Source: Caldalkalibacillus uzonensis
Lineage (GTDB): Bacteria > Bacillota > Bacilli > Caldalkalibacillales > Caldalkalibacillaceae
Length of the DNA: 64,000 nucleotides
Assembly (NCBI RefSeq): GCF_030814135.1
Contig: NZ_JAUSUQ010000010.1
Coordinates: 62,001-126,000 of the forward strand
Direction of reading: 5' to 3'
Shown here: positions 35,231 to 45,178 of the stretch, in pieces
How positions within the stretch are numbered: position 1 is the first letter of the stretch
Layout: each line of letters opens with the position of its first letter
The notes under the pieces: model-generated
Database searches by the model: none
The model's input: only the letters and a program-made list of their open reading frames with translations
Told to the model about the DNA's origin: nothing
Made by a program: the position numbers and the translations under genes

Positions 35231-36247
35231 CTAGGAATCCAGTGTCAGTACCACGCGGCCGTTGATTTGGCCGTTCTGCATCCGGTCAAACACCTCATTG
35301 ATTTTTTCTAAAGGCTGGGTTTCGATAATTGCTTTCACTTTCCCTTGAGCCGCAAACTCCAGGGCCTCTTTCAAGTCTTTACGGGTGCCGACAATCGATC
35401 CTTTGACGGTGACTCCATTTAAAACGGTATCAAAAATGGGAATGGGCAGTTCTTCGTTTGGCAGACCGACCACGACCAGCGTGCCGTCCCGCTTGACAGA
35501 GCGGTAGGCTTGTTCGAAAGCTTTACCGGTTACTGCTACGCTAATGGCTGCCTGCGCTCCTCCAACCTTGTTGTGGATTTTCTGTGCCGGATCGGCCTCT
35601 TTGCCGTTAATGGCCAGATCGGCTCCCAGCTTTTTGGCCAGATCGAGCTTATCGTCCTGGATATCTACCGCAATCACATTAAATCCCATCGCCTTGGCAT
35701 ACTGCAGGGCAATGTGGCCCAAGCCCCCAATGCCGTAAATGGCCACCCAATCCCCGGGCTTGGCTTCAGACACTTTCAGTGCCTTATAGGTGGTCACCCC
35801 GGCGCAGAAGATCGGTGCAGCTTCTTCAAAGCTTAATCCGTCCGGAATCTTGGCTACATAGGCGGCAGGTGCCTTGCAGTATTCTGCGTAGCCTCCATCA
35901 ACGGAATAACCTGCATTCAGTTGATGGGGGCACAAGGTTTCCCTTCCTGTCAAACAGTAATCGCACTCTCCGCAAGCAGAATACAACCAGGGAATGCCGA
36001 CACGGTCACCTGCTTTGACAGAAGTAACGCCTTCGCCCACGGCTTCCACAACACCCACCCCTTCATGGCCGGGTATCAAGGGCAGTTTGGGCTTGACCGG
36101 CCAATCGCCATGAGCAGCATGAAGATCGGTATGACATACGCCGCAGGCTTTGATCCTGACCAAAATTTCCCCGTAACCGATATCAGGAACCTGAACATCC
36201 TGAATTTCTAATTTTTGATGAAATTGATGCACAACAGCAGCTTTCAT
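35231..36247 (-). CDS. Zinc-dependent alcohol dehydrogenase (propanol-preferring type)
   Basis: A 338-aa MDR alcohol dehydrogenase. It has catalytic zinc ligands in CGVCHTD and [15 protein letters not shown], structural zinc cysteines in [15 protein letters not shown], and the NAD motif [21 protein letters not shown] 36247 is chosen because the GGGGGG RBS touches the earlier ATG 36253. It converts primary alcohols and aldehydes in the cytoplasm. It is preceded by a sigma-54 promoter and is divergent from an Fe-alcohol dehydrogenase/two-component operon, whose NtrC-type regulator is the likely activator. Confidence 0.93.
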   Translation of the reverse strand: MKAAVVHQFHQKLEIQDVQVPDIGYGEILVRIKACGVCHTDLHAAHGDWPVKPKLPLIPGHEGVGVVEAVGEGVTSVKAGDRVGIPWLYSACGECDYCLTGRETLCPHQLNAGYSVDGGYAEYCKAPAAYVAKIPDGLSFEEAAPIFCAGVTTYKALKVSEAKPGDWVAIYGIGGLGHIALQYAKAMGFNVIAVDIQDDKLDLAKKLGADLAINGKEADPAQKIHNKVGGAQAAISVAVTGKAFEQAYRSVKRDGTLVVVGLPNEELPIPIFDTVLNGVTVKGSIVGTRKDLKEALEFAAQGKVKAIIETQPLEKINEVFDRMQNGQINGRVVLTLDS

Positions 36248-36285
36248 CTTCATCCCCCCAGTGATTGTAGTATTCACTCTCATCA

Positions 36286-36305
36286 TTTGCAATTTAGATG
36301 CCAAT
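36286..36305 (-). promoter_or_regulatory. Sigma-54 (-24/-12) promoter of the zinc ADH gene
   Basis: The minus strand reads TTGGCATCTAAATTGCAA, with GG and GC 12 bp apart. It lies about 40 bp upstream of the alcohol dehydrogenase start in the divergent intergenic region. A nearby stem CGGCT-GGGAG-AGCCG (36367-36381) could belong to the activator site. Confidence 0.88.
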
Positions 36306-36412
36306 TTTTAATTGGGTTTAAATTGCGTATTTGTTACTGATTTATATGAGGTTGCTGCCAATTTTCCGGCTGGGAGAGCCGAAAAAACGGCCACAGGCCA
36401 AATTTTCGTTCT

Positions 36413-36441
36413 TTTTCAAATTCACTTAAATTATGTATAAT
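36413..36441 (+). promoter_or_regulatory. Possible sigma-A promoter of the Fe-ADH/two-component operon
   Basis: TATAAT at 36436-36441 is a perfect -10. The -35 region (TTTTCA, 17 bp upstream) is weak. It is 27 bp before the GTG start of the operon. Confidence 0.4.
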
Positions 36442-36467
36442 AGTTTCACAAGAGGAGGAGTGAGAGG

Positions 36468-37616
36468 GTGCGCATTTCCAAGTTTATGACACCGGAAATT
36501 ATTTTCGGGTCAGGTTCGATTAATCAAGCCGGGGACAGTTTGCGCCGTCTGGGCGCAGAGAAAGTCTTTGTGGTCAGTGATCCGGGCGTTGTACAAGCCG
36601 GTTGGGTAGAGCGGATAATCGGGTATTTGGAAGCATGTGGCTTGCAATATCATTTGTGGACCGATGTGACACCAAACCCGAAAGATGATGAGATTGACAG
36701 AGGGGTTAAGGAGTATGTGAACAGCGAATGCAATGCAGTGCTCGGCATTGGTGGGGGCAGTCCCATTGATGCGGCTAAAGCGGTTGCTATGTTATCTACC
36801 AATGCGGGGAATATTCGCCACTATGAAGGAGTGGATCAGATTTCCTGTCCGTTGCCTCCGATGGTGATGGTGTCTACGACCGCTGGATCAGGATCGGAGG
36901 TTTCACAGTTTTCGATTGTGACGGATACCAAGCGGCGTCTGAAGATGACCATTATCTCCAAATCGCTGATTCCCGATATAGCCATTATCGATCCGGACAC
37001 CTTGGTGACCAAAGATGCCCGGTTAACTGCCAACACCGGGATGGATGCCTTAACACATGCCATAGAATCGTATATTTCTTTGGCAGCCACCCCTTTAACC
37101 GAAAGGTTGTCCCTGTATGCCATCCAGCTGATTGCCACTTATTTAAGGCCATCCACGGCCAGCCGTTCTAATCGCGAAGCAAAGGAAGCGATGGCCATGG
37201 CCAGTCTGCAGGCAGGGATCGCCTTCTCCAATGCGGTGTTAGGCGCGGTGCATGCCATGTCCCATCAGCTGGGTGGCTTGCTGGATACGCCTCATGGAGA
37301 AGCGAATGCCATTCTGCTTCCCTATGTGATGGAATACAACTATATTGCGGCTCCTGAAAAATATGGCCATATTGCGGATGCGTTTGGGGAGCATGTGGCT
37401 GATCTCAGTCCGAGTGAAGCGGCCAAACGGGCGGTCAAAGCAGTAAAAGAACTGGCCAGAGACCTGGATATCCCCGAATCTCTGGCCAAATTGGGTTTAA
37501 AGGAAGAGCATATCAGAAAGCTGAGTCAAAATGCGGTACAAGATGCCTGTATGATTACCAACCCCCGCGACATGAACGTGGAGGATGTGGAAAAGATCTT
37601 CCGCCAGGCCTTGTAG
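36468..37616 (+). CDS. Iron-containing alcohol dehydrogenase
   Basis: The GTG start follows AGAGGAGGAG. The 382-aa type III alcohol dehydrogenase has GIGGGSPIDAAKAV, STTAGSGSEVSQF, and metal ligands in GMDALTHAIESY, VHAMSHQLGG and PHGEANAILLPY. It is a paralogue of the enzyme at 10171. It is the first gene of an operon with a histidine kinase and an NtrC-type regulator, so an alcohol or aldehyde may be both substrate and signal. Confidence 0.92.
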   Translation: MRISKFMTPEIIFGSGSINQAGDSLRRLGAEKVFVVSDPGVVQAGWVERIIGYLEACGLQYHLWTDVTPNPKDDEIDRGVKEYVNSECNAVLGIGGGSPIDAAKAVAMLSTNAGNIRHYEGVDQISCPLPPMVMVSTTAGSGSEVSQFSIVTDTKRRLKMTIISKSLIPDIAIIDPDTLVTKDARLTANTGMDALTHAIESYISLAATPLTERLSLYAIQLIATYLRPSTASRSNREAKEAMAMASLQAGIAFSNAVLGAVHAMSHQLGGLLDTPHGEANAILLPYVMEYNYIAAPEKYGHIADAFGEHVADLSPSEAAKRAVKAVKELARDLDIPESLAKLGLKEEHIRKLSQNAVQDACMITNPRDMNVEDVEKIFRQAL

Positions 37617-37628
37617 GAGGAACGCGCC

Positions 37629-38939
37629 ATGCATGAAAAGCAGGAGTTAATCGACCGGTTGACAGGCATCCGCTCTTCACGGAAAAGTTATTACAACGAG
37701 CTGAACAAGGCTGTAAGAGAACTTTCGCGCAAAAATAAGCAGCTGAAAGTAATCAACCAGCTGACGCGTATTCATGTTCATCTGTCCTGGGAGGAGACCA
37801 GCCTCTATATCGCTTCCCGGTTGAGCCAGGCGATCCCTTTTGATTACTTCGCCCTGAGCTTGCTGGAGGGAACGGATTTGTCTTGCTATATCACCGTCTC
37901 CGTTACCCGGAACACGCAGGTGCGGACCTGGAAGTTGACCGGTCCGAATAAATCACACAAAGATGCCTTGTCCTGTGTGAATCAATTATTGGAAGACGAG
38001 CATGAGCGTTGCGGAACCACAGTGCCTTTGCCCATTCAGGCCGGAAAAGTGCTGGGTTTTCTGACCCTCCTTCATCAAGCGAGAGAGGATTTTGTACCGG
38101 AAGATGAGCAGTTTTTCCGGCAGATTGCTGAACATGTCAGTGTATCGGTGGAAAACATTTTGCTGTTTAAAGATGTGAGTGAGAAGGTTAACATAGAAGC
38201 CCAATTGGTCCAATCAGCTAAACTGGCGGCGATCGGGGAGATGGCGGCAGGTGTCGCCCATGAGTTGAACAGCCCGCTCACAGCGATACTGGGCAATGTG
38301 CAGCTGCTTATGCGGCAGATTAAGGAGGAACGCCAGGCAAAAATGCTCAGGGATATCTATCAATGTGGCTTAAGGAGCAAGAAGATCATCCAGAACCTGC
38401 TTGTCTTCTCCCGGCAGGAGGAGTTTCAATTTGAAGATCTGTCGCTCCACCCTTTGATAGAGGATGTGCTCAGTTTGATCGGCTACCAATTAAAAGTGTC
38501 GGGCATCAGTGTGGTGCAAAAATTGGCCAAAACGCTTCCCCTTGTTCACGGCAACCGTTATCAGATTGAACAGGTGCTGATTAACCTGTTGTTGAATGCG
38601 AGGGATGCCCTGCAAGAGCGAGTTGATCCGCAAATTGAGATCCAGACGGGGACCGTGAGGGAGGAAGGAAAAGACTTTGTCTATGTTGCGGTGCTGGACA
38701 ATGGGACAGGCATTGAAGAGAAACACCTTCCCCAGATCTTTAATCCGTTTTTTACAACCAAAGGGCATCAGAAAGGGACGGGTTTAGGTTTGTCGGTTAG
38801 TCTGGGCATTGCCGAAGCTCATCAGGGAACATTGCGCGTGGACAGCCAAAAAGGGGAATATACAAAATTGACCTTATTGCTGCCCGTCAAGGAGGGAGAG
38901 AAAGGAGATGTGCCAGAAGCAGGTCTTGGTCGTGGATGA
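37629..38939 (+). CDS. Cytosolic sensor histidine kinase with GAF domain
   Basis: A 436-aa kinase without membrane segments. An N-terminal coiled coil (1-45) is followed by a GAF-type sensor (about 45-180), a HisKA dimerisation domain with His in GVAHELNSPLTAILGN (about residue 211), and a HATPase domain with NLLLNARDAL, DNGTGI and KGTGLGLSVS. It probably senses a cytoplasmic metabolite and phosphorylates the response regulator whose gene overlaps its 3' end by 32 nt. Confidence 0.92.
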   Translation: MHEKQELIDRLTGIRSSRKSYYNELNKAVRELSRKNKQLKVINQLTRIHVHLSWEETSLYIASRLSQAIPFDYFALSLLEGTDLSCYITVSVTRNTQVRTWKLTGPNKSHKDALSCVNQLLEDEHERCGTTVPLPIQAGKVLGFLTLLHQAREDFVPEDEQFFRQIAEHVSVSVENILLFKDVSEKVNIEAQLVQSAKLAAIGEMAAGVAHELNSPLTAILGNVQLLMRQIKEERQAKMLRDIYQCGLRSKKIIQNLLVFSRQEEFQFEDLSLHPLIEDVLSLIGYQLKVSGISVVQKLAKTLPLVHGNRYQIEQVLINLLLNARDALQERVDPQIEIQTGTVREEGKDFVYVAVLDNGTGIEEKHLPQIFNPFFTTKGHQKGTGLGLSVSLGIAEAHQGTLRVDSQKGEYTKLTLLLPVKEGEKGDVPEAGLGRG

Positions 38940-40335
38940 TGAAACGGAGGTTACTGCTTTCTTTCGCTATTTTTTAGAAGAGAAGAGTGTGAACATCCTG
39001 GAGGCCAACAGCGGCAGGGATGTTGGGCGGCTGTTACAGGAGCTGACAACCCCCATCCATATTGCTCTTGTGGATATGAAACTGCCGGATGCCAATGGGT
39101 TGGATTTGCTGCGGAGTATCAAGCAATGCTGTCCTTCCTGCGAAGTTGTGATCATGACCGGATACAGCACCGTTAAGTCGGCTGTACAGGCCATTCAGGC
39201 AGGGGCCAGGGATTATGTGGAGAAACCTTTCGATGACCTGGATGATCTGGAAAAGATGATCGACTCCATTCTGGAGCAACCCTCCGTGCAGGACAGTGAG
39301 GTGGCCTTGGCAGCCGCCCAATGCGGGATTGTCTGCTCTCCTTCCGGCCCGATGGGCAAGGTGCTCTCCCTCGCCGACAAACTGGCCAAGAAAGCAATCA
39401 ATATTTTGATTGAAGGTGAAACGGGGACAGGCAAGGAACTGATGGCCCGTTTCATCCATCAATTCAGCCAGCGTGCCCAGCATCCTTTTGTGGCCATTAA
39501 CTGTGGTGCGATACCGCAGGCCTTACTGGAAAGCGAATTGTTCGGACACGAAAAAGGGGCGTTTACCGGAGCAAGCCGGACCAGGAAAGGGTACTTTGAG
39601 CTGGCCAACAATGGAACACTGTTCCTGGATGAAATCGGCGAAGCTTCGGCCGGAATTCAAGTCAAACTTTTACGGGTTCTGGAAACAGGGGAATATATGC
39701 GGGTGGGCGGAGAGGAGATTCACCGCACCAATATCCGTATCATTTCAGCCACTAACCGTGATTTAAAGGAGGAGATTGAAAGGAAGCGGTTCCGTGTCGA
39801 TCTCCTGTACCGCCTGGAAGGGGTCAAGCTGGTGCTTCCACCCTTGCGGGAAAGGGCTGAAGACATTCCTCTGATCGCCAGATATCACCTGCAGAAAAAG
39901 TTTGGAGAAGAGTACGACATCGCCCCTGAAGCCGTCGAAAGGCTGCAAAACTACCACTGGCCGGGAAATATCCGGCAGCTGATCAATATATTAAATCAAA
40001 TCATCGCCATCTATGAGTGCAGGCTGATCCGGGAGGAACATCTGCCAGGGTATATTCTGGACTCCACACCATCTGCTTCTCTTGGCAGTCAGGCGGACGA
40101 CTTCATCCGCAGGGAAACAGAGACTTTTATCAAGCGGATTGTTGATTCGGTCGGCTCCGTTGAAGACATAAACTTTGGGCATGTGATGCAACAGATGAAG
40201 GACATTGAAGTACAAGTGGGCAGGCGAATCATCAAAAAGGGGCTAGCTGAGTTGAACGGCAACCGCAAATTATTGTGTGAGAAGCTGAATCTGACACCCA
40301 GAAGATTGCGGTATATTTTAAATGAGAAGTCATGA
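38908..40335 (+). CDS. NtrC-family sigma-54 response regulator
   Basis: 475 aa. The receiver domain has Asp56 in [12 protein letters not shown] as the phosphorylation site, with VDDE acidic residues at the start. The AAA+ domain has GETGTGKE (170-177) and GAFTGA (217-222). The C-terminal Fis-type helix-turn-helix ends [13 protein letters not shown], with an inserted helical segment before it. It is encoded with its kinase, the start lying inside the kinase gene. The sigma-54 promoter at 36286 upstream of the zinc alcohol dehydrogenase is the nearest target. Confidence 0.94.
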   Translation: MCQKQVLVVDDETEVTAFFRYFLEEKSVNILEANSGRDVGRLLQELTTPIHIALVDMKLPDANGLDLLRSIKQCCPSCEVVIMTGYSTVKSAVQAIQAGARDYVEKPFDDLDDLEKMIDSILEQPSVQDSEVALAAAQCGIVCSPSGPMGKVLSLADKLAKKAINILIEGETGTGKELMARFIHQFSQRAQHPFVAINCGAIPQALLESELFGHEKGAFTGASRTRKGYFELANNGTLFLDEIGEASAGIQVKLLRVLETGEYMRVGGEEIHRTNIRIISATNRDLKEEIERKRFRVDLLYRLEGVKLVLPPLRERAEDIPLIARYHLQKKFGEEYDIAPEAVERLQNYHWPGNIRQLINILNQIIAIYECRLIREEHLPGYILDSTPSASLGSQADDFIRRETETFIKRIVDSVGSVEDINFGHVMQQMKDIEVQVGRRIIKKGLAELNGNRKLLCEKLNLTPRRLRYILNEKS

Positions 40336-40353
40336 TTCGATGGCTGATAAGGG

Positions 40354-40386
40354 GGCTGTCCCACGTGCCATGCAGCTGGGACAGCC
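40354..40386 (+). terminator. Stem-loop after the response regulator (dispersed family)
   Basis: GGCTGTCCC pairs with GGGACAGCC and the loop contains CGTGCCATGCAGC, a variant of the loop in the 35174 and 41686 hairpins. The downstream T-tract is weak. Confidence 0.6.
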
Positions 40387-40547
40387 CTTAGTAAGTACGG
40401 GAATATGGAGGCGGATGTAAGAAATTACCTGGCAACGATCAATAGAACCTGGAAAAAATGTAAACAAGGAAATTTTTCTTCGGATCTATCGGGTTGTGAT
40501 GGCCTACGAAACTGACAGAGCTAAAACACTAAAAGAGGAGAAAAGTG

Positions 40548-41663
40548 ATGCAAAACAAATATTTAATACCACATAGCGGAGTAAAACGTTGGACGAGATT
40601 AAGTATTGTTATTCTGCTGCTGATGCTGTTATTGGTCAGTGTCTCAATGCCTGTTGGGGCACAAGAATCCAAGTTGCCGGAAGCACCGATTTATGTGGAT
40701 GGCCAACCCATTAAGACGAAATATATGGTGAGAGATGGACATTTAATGGTTCCTGCCCTATTTCTCAAGCATACCGGAACAAGAGTCGATTGGAACAGCA
40801 AATATCGTTCAGTTGTCTTTCGGTTAGGAAATACTTTGTTCGCTCTTCCTGTCGGGAAAAAATATATGGATTACTATGTACCTGAAACGGGTGAATGGAA
40901 ACGGGATACGCTTTCGGCAGTATCCATGGAGATGAAGGAAGGCCTATTTGTTCCGCTATTGGATGTGGTGAAAAAGTTAGGTATGGAAGTCACCTATGAA
41001 CCTCAATTTAAGCGAACATACATTCGTACTGGAACACCACGCCCCCCAGCCCTTATTTACAGTGGAAATACCAAAGAAAAGCTAGTTGCACTTACCTTCG
41101 ATGATGGCCCCGATGGGCATTACACGCCACAAATTTTAGATATCCTCAAGGAAAAAGGGATTCCGGCCACCTTCTTTATTATGGGGCGACAAGTGGAATA
41201 TTTCCCAGAGGTGATGAAGCGCATTGTAAAGGACGGTCACGCCCTAGGAAATCACACCATGACACACCCAGATCTACGCGGTGTGATGACGTCTGACGTT
41301 ATTGAAGAAGTCAGGGCGACTCAGCAGGTGATGGAAAAAACAGTTGGACGTAAGCCTGACTTATTCCGTCCTCCTTACGGTGCGTTGACCAGGTCGGATA
41401 GGTTGATTCTGCATGATATGGGCTTCAGGGTGGTGATGTGGTCTGTGGACACGCTCGATTGGCGTGGAATGTCAGCTGATGATATTTTATCCATCGTTCA
41501 CAGGGATATTTCTCCAGGTGGTATTATTTTGCAACATAACCTGCTGACCACACCTGGCTTATTGGATGGTACAGTAGAGGCGTTGCCCCAAATGATTGAT
41601 CAATTGCACGCAAAGGGATACAAATTTGTTACCGTTCAAACGCTATTAGACCATAGTCATTGA
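40548..41663 (+). CDS. Polysaccharide deacetylase with copper amine oxidase N-like domain, secreted
   Basis: The ATG start at 40548 follows AGAGGAG by 7 nt (GTG 40545 is too close). The 371-aa protein has a signal peptide or N-terminal anchor (IVILLLMLLLVSVSMPVGA). A stalk-like domain follows (YVDGQPIKTKYMVRDGHLMV, as in the copper amine oxidase N-terminal family). The NodB catalytic domain has TFDDGPD, HTMTHP (His-x3-His metal site), RPPYG and a final His in ILQHN. It probably removes acetyl groups from peptidoglycan or another cell-surface glycan. Confidence 0.9.
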   Translation: MQNKYLIPHSGVKRWTRLSIVILLLMLLLVSVSMPVGAQESKLPEAPIYVDGQPIKTKYMVRDGHLMVPALFLKHTGTRVDWNSKYRSVVFRLGNTLFALPVGKKYMDYYVPETGEWKRDTLSAVSMEMKEGLFVPLLDVVKKLGMEVTYEPQFKRTYIRTGTPRPPALIYSGNTKEKLVALTFDDGPDGHYTPQILDILKEKGIPATFFIMGRQVEYFPEVMKRIVKDGHALGNHTMTHPDLRGVMTSDVIEEVRATQQVMEKTVGRKPDLFRPPYGALTRSDRLILHDMGFRVVMWSVDTLDWRGMSADDILSIVHRDISPGGIILQHNLLTTPGLLDGTVEALPQMIDQLHAKGYKFVTVQTLLDHSH

Positions 41664-41685
41664 AAGAAGGACATATGAGAGACGA

Positions 41686-41719
41686 GGCTGCTCCAGGTGC
41701 ATGGGCACGTGGAACAGCC
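41686..41719. terminator. Bidirectional terminator hairpin, dispersed family
   Basis: GGCTGCTCC pairs with GGAACAGCC (one G-T) around AGGTGCATGGGCACGT, the same loop as at 35174. It sits between the deacetylase and the convergent metH gene. Confidence 0.8.
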
Positions 41720-41731
41720 CCTTTGATTTAA

Positions 41732-44700
41732 TTACAACACATTAAAGTAACGGGCTTCTGGATGGGCAAAGACAATGGCGGTGACGGAGGCTTCGGGCTC
41801 CATCATAAAGCCTTCGGTCAGGGTGATGCCGATCTCTTCCGGGCGAATCAGGCGGAACAGCTTGGCTTGATCCTCCAGATTGGGACAGGCCGGGTAGCCG
41901 AAAGAGTAGCGCTGTCCCTGATACTTGGCTGAGAAGCGGTCCTGCATGGTGAAGTCGGGAGGATCGGGAAAGCCCCATTTGTCCCGTATCACTTGGTGCA
42001 TGCGCTCGGCAAAACCTTCGGCCAGTTCCAGCGCCAAGGCCTGCAAGGCATGACTGCGCAGGTAGTCTCCCTTTTCTTTTAGTTTAAGGGCCTGTTCACG
42101 TATGCCTTTACCAGCGGTTACGGCAAAGAAACCAACATAATCCACCTCTCCGCTGTCCACCGGTTTTAGGTAATCAGCCAGACAGAGGTAAGGTGCTTTG
42201 GCCTGGCGGGGGAAGTGGAAGCGTTCAAGCACTGTTTGGCGGTCAGCGGGATCGTAAATCAACACATCGTCTCCCTCGCTCTGGGCCGGGAAAAATTGAT
42301 AGACCCCATGGGCCGAGATCAGACCATTAGCTTTGGCCTCGGTCAGCAGAGAATCTACGAGCTCTTTTAATTCCACGGCCCGCTCATCCCCTTCTTCCAA
42401 GAGGCGGGCCACTTTGCCTTTGAGACCCAAATGGTGGCCCAACAACATCTGCATATTAATGTAGGGTTGAATATGGGCAATGGAATAATCTCTGAGCACA
42501 TGTCGTTCCAGGTCTGACGGGACAAAGACCGGTACGTCGGTGGAGACTGTAGAGCGTACTTTGACGACGGTGGCGGTTTGAGTTTGTTGGCCGGCTGTGT
42601 GCTCTTCTCGTGTTGCCCGTCTGGTTTGTTTCTCTTGTTTTTCGATCATGATTTTTTCCCGTTCCTGATTACTTTGCAGTCGGTTGGCCAGTGACAAGCC
42701 GTCCATGGCATCTTTGGCGTACAAAACCAATCCCTCATATTCAGGGGCAATTTTGTTATCGGTGAACTGCCGGCTTAAGGCTGCTCCACCCACCAGGATC
42801 GGCACAGCGATATTGGCCGCACGCAGATCTTGGGCGGTGAGCACCATCTGCTGAGCGGATTTAACCAACAACCCGGACAAGCCAATGACGTCGGGCTGCT
42901 CTTGGCGGACCACTTCGATCAGGGTATTCGGAGCCACATTGATGCCCAGATCGATCACTTTGTAACCGTTGTTGCTCAGAATAATATCCACCAGGTTTTT
43001 GCCAATGTCATGGACATCGCCTTTGACCGTGGCCAGGATCACTTTGCCTTTGCCGCTGTCATCCGTTTTTTCCATATGGGGCTCCAGATAGGCAACAGCC
43101 GCTTTCATCACTTCCGCACTTTGCAACACTTCCGCCACGATAAGCTGATTGTCATTGAACAAGCGGCCTACCTCAGTCATGCCTTCCATCAGGGGTCCGT
43201 TGATAATGTCCAGCGGCGTGGGGAATTTGGCCAAGGCTTGATCCAAGTCAGGGTACAGCCCTTCTTTGGTGCCTTCCACCACGTAATTGGCCAGCCGCTC
43301 TTCCAGACTCATATTGGTGGTTGGCTTTTTCTCCTTGGCTTTCATGCCCCGGAAGTGAGCGGTAAAATGGGCCAGGGCCTCATCGGTCATATCAAAGATC
43401 AATGTTTCAGCCAGTTTCACCTCTTCCTCAGGGATGGAGGCGAAGCGCTCCAATTTTTCAGTATTGACGATGGCGTAATCCAGTCCGTCCTGAGTACAGT
43501 GGTACAGGAAGACAGCGTTTAATACTTCCCTCCCGACTGGAGGCAAGCCAAAGGAGACATTACTGATCCCCAGAATGGTCAAACATTCCGGCAGGGCTGC
43601 TTTGATCATACGCAAGCCGTCAATGGTGGCCTTGGCGGAGCCGATATATTGTTTGTCCCCTGTTCCCACCGGGAAGACCAGCGGGTCAAAGATGATGTCC
43701 CGGGGGTTAAGAGCGTATTTGTTGACCAAAAGATCGTAGGAACGCTGGGCAATGCGCAGTTTATCCTCCGCTTTGACCGCCATGCCCTGTTCATCAATGG
43801 TGCCCACCACCACGGCGGCCCCGAAGCGTTTAATCAGGGGAACCACCTTTTTAAACCGCTCTTCTCCATCCTCCAGGTTGATCGAATTAATAATCGCTTT
43901 TCCCTGGCAATAAGTAAGCGCTTTTTCAATCACTTTTTCATCAGTGGAGTCGATCATCAGGGGTACTTTCACTTTATTAACGACGTGCTTCAGAAACTGC
44001 TCCATATCGGCCTGTTCATCCCGGTCCGGGTCAGCCAGACAAATGTCAATCACATGGGCGCCGCCCTTCACCTGGCCCCGGGCAATCTCCGCCGCTTCTT
44101 CGTATTTCCCGTCGGCTATGAGACGCTTAAACTTGCGGGAACCAATCACATTGGTCCGTTCCCCGACCAGGAGCGGACGCATGCTCTCCTCATAAATGAG
44201 CGGTTCAATGCCGGAGACGGCATGGGGATGATCACCTGGGATTTCCCGCGGTGCATATGGCTTTACTGCCTCGGCAATCGCTTTAATGTGCTCTGGTGTG
44301 GTACCGCAGCAGCCGCCAGTGATATTGAGCCATCCTTTTGCGGCGAAAGCGGCTATCTTTTGCGCCAGGGATTGTGGGGATTCATGGTAATTCCCTTCTT
44401 CGTCCGGCAAACCGGCATTAGGGTAACAAAAGACAGCAGTGGTGGCCAACTGGGACAAGGAACGGAGATGATCGGTCATAAATTCAGGGCCAGTGGCACA
44501 GTTGAGACCGACGGCAGCAGGCTGCATGTGTTCCAGTGACAAGTAAAAAGCTTCAATGTTTTGACCAGCCAAGGTGGTGCCCATCGGTTCAATGGTACCA
44601 GAGACTAAGAGGGGGACTTCCCGGCCCAATTCTTTAAACGCTTGGCAGATGCCAATATAGCCCGCTTTGACGTTGCGCATATCCTGGCTGGTTTCCAACA

Positions 44701-45178
44701 GTAACAGATCCACACCGCCCAAAAGTAACCCTTTCGCTTGTTCGGCGTAATGGACAATCAACTCTTCAAACGTGGTGCCGCCAGTGACTGATAAGCTTTT
44801 GGTCGTTGGGCCCATGGAGCCGGCCACAAAGCGCGGCCACTCAGGAGTGGCATATTCATCAGCCACTTTACGGGCAATCTCCGCTGCCGTGCGGTTGATT
44901 TCCAAGGCCCTGTGGCCCAGATTGTATTCGTTTAACACCAAGGCCGTTCCGCCAAAGGTGTTGGTCTCAATAATGTCTGCCCCTGCTTCCAAATAAGAAC
45001 GGTGAATCCATTCCACAATGTGGGGAGCGGTGAGATTAAGATACTCATTACATCCCTCATATTCCTCACCACCAAAATCTGCGGCGGACAGATCCGCCTG
45101 CTGCAACATAGTGCCCATCGCTCCGTCGATGATGAGTATTTTCTTTTTTAATTGCTGTTCAAACAATGTGCTTGCCAT
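41732..45178 (-). CDS. metH: Cobalamin-dependent methionine synthase
   Basis: 1148 aa from ATG 45178 (GGGAG 8 nt upstream). In order: homocysteine-binding barrel with zinc cysteines ([22 protein letters not shown]), pterin-binding domain ([15 protein letters not shown]), B12-binding domain with cobalt-ligand His in [13 protein letters not shown], and the SAM-dependent reactivation domain ([19 protein letters not shown]). It transfers methyl from 5-methyl-THF to homocysteine. Its start overlaps the upstream gene by 20 nt, and it is the last gene of the SAM-riboswitch operon. Confidence 0.95.
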   Translation of the reverse strand: MASTLFEQQLKKKILIIDGAMGTMLQQADLSAADFGGEEYEGCNEYLNLTAPHIVEWIHRSYLEAGADIIETNTFGGTALVLNEYNLGHRALEINRTAAEIARKVADEYATPEWPRFVAGSMGPTTKSLSVTGGTTFEELIVHYAEQAKGLLLGGVDLLLLETSQDMRNVKAGYIGICQAFKELGREVPLLVSGTIEPMGTTLAGQNIEAFYLSLEHMQPAAVGLNCATGPEFMTDHLRSLSQLATTAVFCYPNAGLPDEEGNYHESPQSLAQKIAAFAAKGWLNITGGCCGTTPEHIKAIAEAVKPYAPREIPGDHPHAVSGIEPLIYEESMRPLLVGERTNVIGSRKFKRLIADGKYEEAAEIARGQVKGGAHVIDICLADPDRDEQADMEQFLKHVVNKVKVPLMIDSTDEKVIEKALTYCQGKAIINSINLEDGEERFKKVVPLIKRFGAAVVVGTIDEQGMAVKAEDKLRIAQRSYDLLVNKYALNPRDIIFDPLVFPVGTGDKQYIGSAKATIDGLRMIKAALPECLTILGISNVSFGLPPVGREVLNAVFLYHCTQDGLDYAIVNTEKLERFASIPEEEVKLAETLIFDMTDEALAHFTAHFRGMKAKEKKPTTNMSLEERLANYVVEGTKEGLYPDLDQALAKFPTPLDIINGPLMEGMTEVGRLFNDNQLIVAEVLQSAEVMKAAVAYLEPHMEKTDDSGKGKVILATVKGDVHDIGKNLVDIILSNNGYKVIDLGINVAPNTLIEVVRQEQPDVIGLSGLLVKSAQQMVLTAQDLRAANIAVPILVGGAALSRQFTDNKIAPEYEGLVLYAKDAMDGLSLANRLQSNQEREKIMIEKQEKQTRRATREEHTAGQQTQTATVVKVRSTVSTDVPVFVPSDLERHVLRDYSIAHIQPYINMQMLLGHHLGLKGKVARLLEEGDERAVELKELVDSLLTEAKANGLISAHGVYQFFPAQSEGDDVLIYDPADRQTVLERFHFPRQAKAPYLCLADYLKPVDSGEVDYVGFFAVTAGKGIREQALKLKEKGDYLRSHALQALALELAEGFAERMHQVIRDKWGFPDPPDFTMQDRFSAKYQGQRYSFGYPACPNLEDQAKLFRLIRPEEIGITLTEGFMMEPEASVTAIVFAHPEARYFNVL

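Noticed and set aside
36313-36327. A second sigma-54-like element, TTGGGTTTAAATTGC, on the plus strand before the Fe-ADH operon
   Set aside because: The GG-GC spacing is 11 instead of 12 bp and the -24 element lacks GGCA. A TATAAT closer to the gene is the better candidate.
42830-44539. Long plus-strand open frames inside metH
   Set aside because: They lie antisense to a clear methionine synthase with all domains, have no ribosome binding sites and resemble no family. They are shadows of biased codon use.
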